Positions 58,597 through 64,000 of a stretch of 64,000 nucleotides of DNA are shown one piece after another; the stretch's first letter is position 1; each line of letters opens with the position of its first letter. This DNA is from Mixta theicola (GTDB lineage Bacteria > Pseudomonadota > Gammaproteobacteria > Enterobacterales > Enterobacteriaceae), in assembly GCF_002895925.1 (NCBI RefSeq), contig NZ_NWUO01000008.1, positions 124,001-188,000 of the forward strand, written 5' to 3'. The notes beneath the pieces are model-generated. The model did not search any database. It saw nothing but the letters and a program-made list of their open reading frames with translations, and was not told where the DNA came from. Made by a program: the position numbers and the translations under genes.

Positions 58597-58840
58597 AGCG
58601 CTTCCGCATTAAACTTAATAATTATCTTCTCAGAACTTTCGCCAGAAATAATCGATTTTTCTGGCTTTATTACCTGCAACTCACCGCTGATTTTCATCGC
58701 AAATTAACGGCAAAAACGCGCATTCCCTCCAACAAATTTGATTTTTTTTAGCCCGCAATTATATCCCCGCAGCCCTTATCCCTTCTGACCTGACGCGAGA
58801 CAAGCATCTCACAGCGTGATGACAAGCGCCGCGCAAAGGG

Positions 58841-58868
58841 TTGCCTGAGATTCTGAGTATGTTAGGGT
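58841..58868 (+). promoter_or_regulatory. proU-type promoter of proVWX
   Basis: TTGCCT, 16 bases, then TAGGGT, in the context TTCTGAGTATGTTAGGGTAT. This matches my recollection of the E. coli proU P2 promoter. It is 71 bases before the proV ATG. The upstream 240 bases are AT-rich, as expected for H-NS silencing of proU. Confidence 0.75.
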
Positions 58869-58938
58869 ATAGGCCGCTTTAATTCTACCAGGACGAGTAT
58901 CATAGTAAATAATTAACTAACCAGGGCATTTAAATTGC

Positions 58939-60135
58939 ATGGCAATTAAGTTAGAAGCAAAGAACCTTTATAAAGTATTTGGCGAAAATCCTGAACGTGC
59001 TTTTAAATATATTGATAAAGGCGTTAGCAAAGAAACGCTGTTGGAAAAAACCGGACTCTCTTTAGGCGTTAAAAATGCCAGTCTGGCCATTGAAGAAGGC
59101 GAGATATTTGTCATCATGGGGCTTTCCGGTTCGGGAAAATCCACCATGGTTCGCCTCCTCAATCGTCTGATAGAGCCGACGCGCGGCCAGGTGATTATTG
59201 ACGGCGTCGATATTGCAAAAATATCCGACAGCGAGCTGCGTGAAGTACGACGAAATAAGATCAGTATGGTATTTCAGTCATTCGCCCTGATGCCGCATAT
59301 GAACGTGCTAAATAATACCGCCTTCGGTATGGAATTAGCCGGCGTTCCGCAGCAGGAACGGCAGGAAAAAGCGCTGGAGGCGCTGCGTCAGGTCGGGCTG
59401 GAAAATTATGCGCATGCCTGGCCCGATGAATTATCTGGCGGTATGCGGCAGCGCGTTGGATTAGCACGCGCGCTGGCGATTAATCCCGATATTTTATTAA
59501 TGGACGAGGCTTTTTCCGCGCTCGATCCTTTAATCCGCACCGAAATGCAGGATGAGCTGGTAAAGCTGCAGGCGAAACATCAGCGCACCATTATCTTTAT
59601 TTCCCACGATCTTGATGAGGCGATGCGAATTGGCGATCGCATCGCCATTATGCAGGGCGGCGAAGTGGTGCAGGTCGGAACGCCGGATGAAATATTAAAT
59701 AATCCCGCCAATGACTACGTGCGCACCTTTTTCCGCGGCGTTGATATTAGTCACGTGTTCAGCGCCAAAGATATTGCCCGCCGTGGCGCCAGCGCGCTGA
59801 TACGTAAAGCACCGGGTTTTGGTCCGCGTTCAGCGATAAAGCTGCTGCAGGATGAAGACCGGGAATATGGCTACGTGCTGGAAAAACAAAAATTTGTTGG
59901 CGTGGTTTCCACCGATTCGCTGAAGGCGGCGCTGGCTGCCGGCGCGGGCATTGACGCCGCGATCCTCTCTGCGCCTGCCGCTGTGCCTGGCGATATGTCC
60001 CTGAATGAACTGCTGTCGCACGTGGCCCAGGCGCCGTGCGCCGTGCCGATTGTCGGCGAAGAGAATCAGTACATCGGGGTTATTTCTAAAGGCACGCTGT
60101 TACAGGCATTAGATCGTGAGGGGAATCAGCCATGA
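58939..60135 (+). CDS. proV: Glycine betaine/proline ABC transporter ATPase ProV
   Basis: ATP-binding subunit of the ProU osmoprotectant importer (398 residues; E. coli 400). Walker A is [19 protein letters not shown], the signature is [16 protein letters not shown], and Walker B is [14 protein letters not shown]. The C-terminal region (about 280-398) holds two CBS-like repeats that sense ionic strength. It overlaps proW by four bases (ATGA). It is osmotically induced; see the promoter entry. Confidence 0.97.
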   Translation: MAIKLEAKNLYKVFGENPERAFKYIDKGVSKETLLEKTGLSLGVKNASLAIEEGEIFVIMGLSGSGKSTMVRLLNRLIEPTRGQVIIDGVDIAKISDSELREVRRNKISMVFQSFALMPHMNVLNNTAFGMELAGVPQQERQEKALEALRQVGLENYAHAWPDELSGGMRQRVGLARALAINPDILLMDEAFSALDPLIRTEMQDELVKLQAKHQRTIIFISHDLDEAMRIGDRIAIMQGGEVVQVGTPDEILNNPANDYVRTFFRGVDISHVFSAKDIARRGASALIRKAPGFGPRSAIKLLQDEDREYGYVLEKQKFVGVVSTDSLKAALAAGAGIDAAILSAPAAVPGDMSLNELLSHVAQAPCAVPIVGEENQYIGVISKGTLLQALDREGNQP

Positions 60136-61271
60136 GTCAGACAACGAACAATCCGTGGGAAAATGCATCATCGCAGCCGGCGGCAACCGATACGGCCAGC
60201 GATCCCTGGAGCAGCGCGCCCGCTGACGGCGGCGCGGCTCAGCCTACCAGCGGCGGCGACGCCTGGGGTTCGCCCTCCGATGCGGCAGGCGGCCATGATG
60301 CCGCCGCCAGCAGCAGCGACTGGCTAAACAGCGCGCCCGCGCCGCAGGCGGAACATTTTAATGTGCTGGATCCGTTTCATCACACTCTGATCCCGCTCGA
60401 CAGCTGGGTTACGCACGGGATCGACTGGATCGTCAGTCATTTCCGCCCGCTGTTTCAGGGGATCCGCATTCCGGTGGACTATATCCTTAGCGCTTTCCAG
60501 CAGCTGCTGCTGGGAATGCCCGCGCCGGTCGCTATCGTGCTGTTTGCGCTTATTGCCTGGCAGCTTTCCAGCTTCAGCATGGGCGTCGCCACGCTTATTT
60601 CACTGGTGCTGATTGGCGCTATCGGCGCCTGGTCACAGGCGATGGTTACGCTGGCGCTGGTATTAACCGCCCTGCTGTTCTGTATTGCTATCGGCCTGCC
60701 GCTTGGCATCTGGCTGGCACGCAGTGAACGCGCCGGACGCATTATTCGCCCGCTGCTGGATGCGATGCAAACCACGCCGGCCTTCGTTTATCTGGTACCG
60801 ATTGTCATGCTGTTTGGTATCGGCAACGTGCCGGGCGTAGTGGTAACCATTATCTTTGCCCTGCCGCCGATTGTGCGCCTTACCGTTCTTGGCATTAAAC
60901 AGGTGCCGGCGGATTTAATTGAGGCGGCGGAATCGTTTGGCGCTAACCCGCGTCAAATGCTGTTTAAAGTGCAGCTGCCGCTGGCGATGCCGACGATTAT
61001 GGCAGGCGTGAATCAGACGCTAATGCTGGCGCTGTCGATGGTGGTTATCGCTTCGATGATTGCGGTCGGCGGCCTGGGGCAAATGGTGCTGCGCGGCATT
61101 GGCCGTCTCGATATGGGGCTGGCCACCGTTGGCGGCGTTGGTATCGTTATCCTCGCGATTATCCTCGATCGCCTGACGCAGTCCTTTGGCCGCAACAGAC
61201 GAAGCCGCGGCAACCAACGCTGGTACGCCACCGGCCCGCTGGGTTTACTGACCCGTCCCTTTATTAAATAA
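60132..61271 (+). CDS. proW: Glycine betaine/proline ABC permease ProW
   Basis: Membrane subunit of ProU (379 residues; E. coli 354). The family core has seven or so transmembrane spans and the EAA loop as [20 protein letters not shown]. The first 75 residues form an unusually Ser, Gly, Ala and Pro-rich tail with repeated DPWSS/DAWGS motifs, longer than in E. coli. It overlaps proV by four bases and is followed by proX after 82 bases. Confidence 0.96.
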   Translation: MSQTTNNPWENASSQPAATDTASDPWSSAPADGGAAQPTSGGDAWGSPSDAAGGHDAAASSSDWLNSAPAPQAEHFNVLDPFHHTLIPLDSWVTHGIDWIVSHFRPLFQGIRIPVDYILSAFQQLLLGMPAPVAIVLFALIAWQLSSFSMGVATLISLVLIGAIGAWSQAMVTLALVLTALLFCIAIGLPLGIWLARSERAGRIIRPLLDAMQTTPAFVYLVPIVMLFGIGNVPGVVVTIIFALPPIVRLTVLGIKQVPADLIEAAESFGANPRQMLFKVQLPLAMPTIMAGVNQTLMLALSMVVIASMIAVGGLGQMVLRGIGRLDMGLATVGGVGIVILAIILDRLTQSFGRNRRSRGNQRWYATGPLGLLTRPFIK

Positions 61272-61353
61272 CGTCCTGGCGGCGCTGCACGCCCATGCGG
61301 CATCGCTGCACGCCGCTCCGTTATTGTCTGATAACAATTAATAAGGAATCGCT

Positions 61354-62349
61354 ATGCGCAAAACAGCCCTTCTGGCCGCCGTTCTGACATCGCTGGCTAC
61401 CGTGCCGGCCTTCGCCGCTGATTTACCCGGTAATGGCATTACCGTTAAGCCGATACAAAGCACCATTTCTGAAGAGAGCTTCCAGACGCTGCTGGTCAGC
61501 CGCGCGCTGGAAAAGCTGGGCTACCGCGTCGAGAAGCCGAGCGAAGTGGATTATAACGTTGGCTATACCTCGATCGCTTCCGGCGACGCCACCTTTACCG
61601 CCGTAAACTGGCAGCCGCTGCACGACGATATGTATCGCGCCGCCGGAGGCGATAAAGCGTTTTATCGTCAGGGAACGTATGTTACCGGCGCCGCGCAGGG
61701 CTACCTGATCGACAAGAAAACCGCTGAGAAGTATCACATTACCCGCATCGATCAGCTCAAAGATGAGAAGCTGGCGCGGCTGTTTGATACCAATGGCGAC
61801 GGCAAAGCGGATATGACCGGCTGCGCGCCAGGCTGGGGCTGCGAGGCGGTGATCCTGCATCAGAATAAGGCCTTTGGCCTGAGCAACACCGTTGAGCCGA
61901 ATATGGGAAATTATGCCGCCATGATGGCTGATACCCTTGCCCGCTATAAGCAAGGCAAACCGATTCTCTATTACACCTGGACACCGTACTGGATCAGCGA
62001 CGTTCTGGTTCCCGGCCGCGATGTAGTCTGGCTGCAGGTGCCGTTCTCCTCCATGCCGGGCGCGCAGAAAGAGATAAATACCCAGCTGCCGAACGGCGCT
62101 AACTACGGTTTCCCGGTCAGCACCATGCATATCGTCGCTAACAAAGCCTGGGCTGAGAAAAACCCGGCGGCGGCGCGCCTGTTTGCTGAGATGAAGCTGC
62201 CGATTGCCGATATCAACGCGCAGAACTCGCGGATGCATCAGGGCCAGTCCTCTGAACAGGCGATTAACGCTCACGTTGACGGCTGGATTAAAGCCCATCA
62301 GGCGCAGTTCGATCGCTGGATCGACGATGCGAAAGCCGCAGCACAATAG
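61354..62349 (+). CDS. proX: Glycine betaine-binding protein ProX
   Basis: Periplasmic substrate-binding subunit of ProU (331 residues). A signal peptide ([16 protein letters not shown], cut before [10 protein letters not shown]) leads to the OpuAC fold. The betaine-binding tryptophans of the family are visible in [14 protein letters not shown], in [12 protein letters not shown] and in [14 protein letters not shown] clear terminator lies 125 bases downstream; between them there is no gene. Confidence 0.96.
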   Translation: MRKTALLAAVLTSLATVPAFAADLPGNGITVKPIQSTISEESFQTLLVSRALEKLGYRVEKPSEVDYNVGYTSIASGDATFTAVNWQPLHDDMYRAAGGDKAFYRQGTYVTGAAQGYLIDKKTAEKYHITRIDQLKDEKLARLFDTNGDGKADMTGCAPGWGCEAVILHQNKAFGLSNTVEPNMGNYAAMMADTLARYKQGKPILYYTWTPYWISDVLVPGRDVVWLQVPFSSMPGAQKEINTQLPNGANYGFPVSTMHIVANKAWAEKNPAAARLFAEMKLPIADINAQNSRMHQGQSSEQAINAHVDGWIKAHQAQFDRWIDDAKAAAQ

Positions 62350-62474
62350 TCTGTTAAAAATTAATAACGGTGGGCCTACGCCGGGCGTTCAGTCAGACGG
62401 CTCCTGAGCTCAGGGCGCGGGAAGCCCGGGCGGAAGAGTAAAGCGCCCCGCGCGGGCAGTTTGTCAGCAGACTG

Positions 62475-62502
62475 ACGGGCAACGTATGTTGCCCGTTTTT
62501 TA
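62475..62502 (+). terminator. Terminator of proVWX
   Basis: ACGGGCAAC and GTTGCCCGT pair perfectly around a GTAT loop, then TTTTTT. It ends the proVWX transcript. Confidence 0.95.
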
Positions 62503-62656
62503 TTTATCCTGCCTTTATATCAGCTAAAGGTTACGCTGGCGCTGATGAACATAAACCAAACTGGTATGTTCTGTTAAATGTAACCAACAATGAAATAGTT
62601 TTTTGGGTTACTATTAGTCGCGACGAATTATCAACTGTGCTTATTGCTTATTGCTT

Positions 62657-63841
62657 ATGAATTCAACATCCCAGGGGCTTAGCCCAACGCTGGTGGCCCT
62701 GATGTCAATCGCCACGGGACTGGCGGTGGCCTGTAACTATTACGCGCAGCCCCTGCTGGATACCATTGCCCGCAGCTTTAACCTGTCGGTTAATCAGGCC
62801 GGTTTCATTGTCACCACCGCTCAGCTCGGCTATGCCGCCGGTCTCTTGCTGCTGGTGCCGCTTGGCGATCGCCTGGAGCGACGCGGGCTGATTGTCGGCA
62901 TGAGCCTGCTGGCGGCGGGCGGCATGGTGATTACCGCGCTTTCTGGCAGCCTCGGCATGATGCTGCTGGGCACCGCGCTGACCGGCCTGTTTTCCGTCGT
63001 CGCTCAGCTGCTGGTGCCGCTGGCGGCCACGCTCGCCGCACCGGAAAAACGTGGCAAAGTAGTGGGAACCGTGATGAGCGGCCTACTGCTCGGTATTCTG
63101 CTGGCCCGAACCGTTGCTGGCGCACTGGCGCAGCTGGGCGGCTGGCGGGCAGTATTCTGGGTAGCCAGCGTACTGATGGTGCTGATGGCACTGGCGCTGT
63201 GGCGAGGATTGCCGCGCTATCGTCAAACGGTGGCGCTTAGCTATCCCCAGCTGCTCGGTTCTATTTTCCGTCTCTATGCCCAAACACGCGTTATCCGCAC
63301 CCGCGCCATTATTGGCTGCCTCTCCTTCGCTAACTTCAGCGTGCTCTGGACCTCCATGGCCTTTTTACTCGCCGCTCCGCCTTTTAACTATTCCGAAGGC
63401 GAAATCGGCCTGCTGGGCCTGGCGGGCGCGGCTGGAGCATTGGCGGCGCGGCAGGCTGGCTCGCTGGCGGATCGGGGCAAGGCGCGCCTGACCACCACGC
63501 TGGGATTGCTGATTATGCTGGGCTCATGGGGTTTAACCGCGTTAGGCGCTCATTCACTGGTGGCCCTGATTGCCGGCATTATTCTGCTCGATTTAGCGGT
63601 ACAGGGCGTTCACATCACCAACCAGAGCGTGATCTACCGGCGCATGCCCGAAGCACGCAACCGACTTACGGCTGGCTACATGACCAGCTACTTTATCGGC
63701 GGCGCCGCTGGCTCGTTGATTTCCGCCAGCGCTTATCATTTTGCTGGCTGGTATGGCGTCTGTATCGCCGGAGTGCTATTAACTTTGCTTAATCTGTTGA
63801 GCTGGTGGCAGGGCCATCGCTACGAAGATCACAATAATTAA
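62657..63841 (+). CDS. MFS transporter, YgaY-like
   Basis: A 394-residue twelve-span major facilitator. Motif A-like GDRLERRG is in the loop after span 2, in PLGDRLERRGLIVGMSLLAA, and the 4-5 region has AAPEKRGKVVGTVMSG. It probably exports a small molecule or drug by proton antiport. Its place after proX is that of E. coli ygaY (a pseudogene there); the substrate is unknown. An ATG six bases after an in-frame TTG is chosen, though neither has a clear ribosome site. Confidence 0.85.
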   Translation: MNSTSQGLSPTLVALMSIATGLAVACNYYAQPLLDTIARSFNLSVNQAGFIVTTAQLGYAAGLLLLVPLGDRLERRGLIVGMSLLAAGGMVITALSGSLGMMLLGTALTGLFSVVAQLLVPLAATLAAPEKRGKVVGTVMSGLLLGILLARTVAGALAQLGGWRAVFWVASVLMVLMALALWRGLPRYRQTVALSYPQLLGSIFRLYAQTRVIRTRAIIGCLSFANFSVLWTSMAFLLAAPPFNYSEGEIGLLGLAGAAGALAARQAGSLADRGKARLTTTLGLLIMLGSWGLTALGAHSLVALIAGIILLDLAVQGVHITNQSVIYRRMPEARNRLTAGYMTSYFIGGAAGSLISASAYHFAGWYGVCIAGVLLTLLNLLSWWQGHRYEDHNN

Positions 63842-64000
63842 TCGCCAAAATGTAAATAGCCATTTTTTTCAGTAACGACAGGCTATAAAGCCGTAACCCA
63901 CTCTGGTATGGTTAGCGGTAAATTTATTCAACATAGTTATCTTTTCGTAAGCAATTATTCAGGTAATGGAAAGAATATTGCTGTCAGAAGGATAAAGCCC
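63842..64000. other. Intergenic end of window
   Basis: AT-rich sequence after the MFS gene with no complete frame. By conserved order the next gene would be mprA, but it does not begin inside the window. Confidence 0.5.

Noticed and set aside
61423-62346. 307-codon frame opposite proX
   Set aside because: Antisense shadow of proX; no signal peptide, motif or ribosome site of its own.

Overview
The window is a 64 kb piece of an enterobacterial chromosome. Gene content, order and operator sites match the Escherichia coli purL-to-ssrA and nrdHIEF-proVWX neighbourhoods closely, but divergence at the protein level and the interposed genes (fhuE, yehS, osmC, yddG, an AzlCD pair) point to a relative such as Erwiniaceae (Pantoea, Mixta or Erwinia-like). 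The genus is my inference; no marker in the window settles it.

Region 1 (1 to about 27.8 kb) is conserved backbone: purL (cut by the window start), mltF, tadA, pgpC, a RpiR regulator, yfhL, the minus-strand block acpS-pdxJ-recO-era-rnc-lepB-lepA, the sigma-E operon rpoE-rseABC, nadB, trmN6, srmB, grcA, ung, grpE, nadK, recN, bamE, rnfH, ratA, smpB and the tmRNA gene ssrA. Several control sites can be read directly: a PurR box at purL, a sigma-E promoter at rpoE, an FNR-type box at grcA, a sigma-32 promoter at grpE and LexA boxes at recN.

Region 2 (about 27.8 to 44.8 kb) is a genomic island in the ssrA hotspot, the same site used by E. coli CP4-57. It starts with a CP4-57-type integrase gene broken by a frameshift. 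It then carries (a) a WYL-regulator operon with a YaaW-like protein and an HNH-plus-membrane protein, which I judge the best candidate for an undescribed defence module; (b) a cluster of radical SAM, PHP phosphoesterase, phosphoribosyltransferase-like and GT32-like genes, facing a GT9 glycosyltransferase fused to a domain resembling CTP-dependent riboflavin kinase, which looks like an undescribed small-molecule or glycan pathway; and (c) a close counterpart of the AbpAB anti-phage pair (DUF4297-type nuclease plus helicase), with the same protein lengths as E. coli YfjL and YfjK. The island ends at an IS3-family element that lacks a target duplication and truncates a gene. No attR is visible, so an IS-linked deletion of the right end is likely.

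Region 3 (about 45.2 to 54.4 kb) is a mixed set of small transcription units: a two-domain molbindin, AzlC/AzlD exporter and Lrp-type regulator, a small periplasmic LEA-like repeat protein, the aromatic amino acid exporter YddG, the coprogen receptor FhuE with a Fur-like site, YehS, OsmC, a lipoprotein and YgaC. Two stretches look like decayed gene remnants.

Region 4 (about 54.4 to 64 kb) returns to conserved order: the manganese/iron class Ib ribonucleotide reductase operon nrdHIEF behind paired NrdR boxes, the osmoprotectant ABC operon proVWX with a recognisable proU-type promoter, and a YgaY-like MFS exporter.
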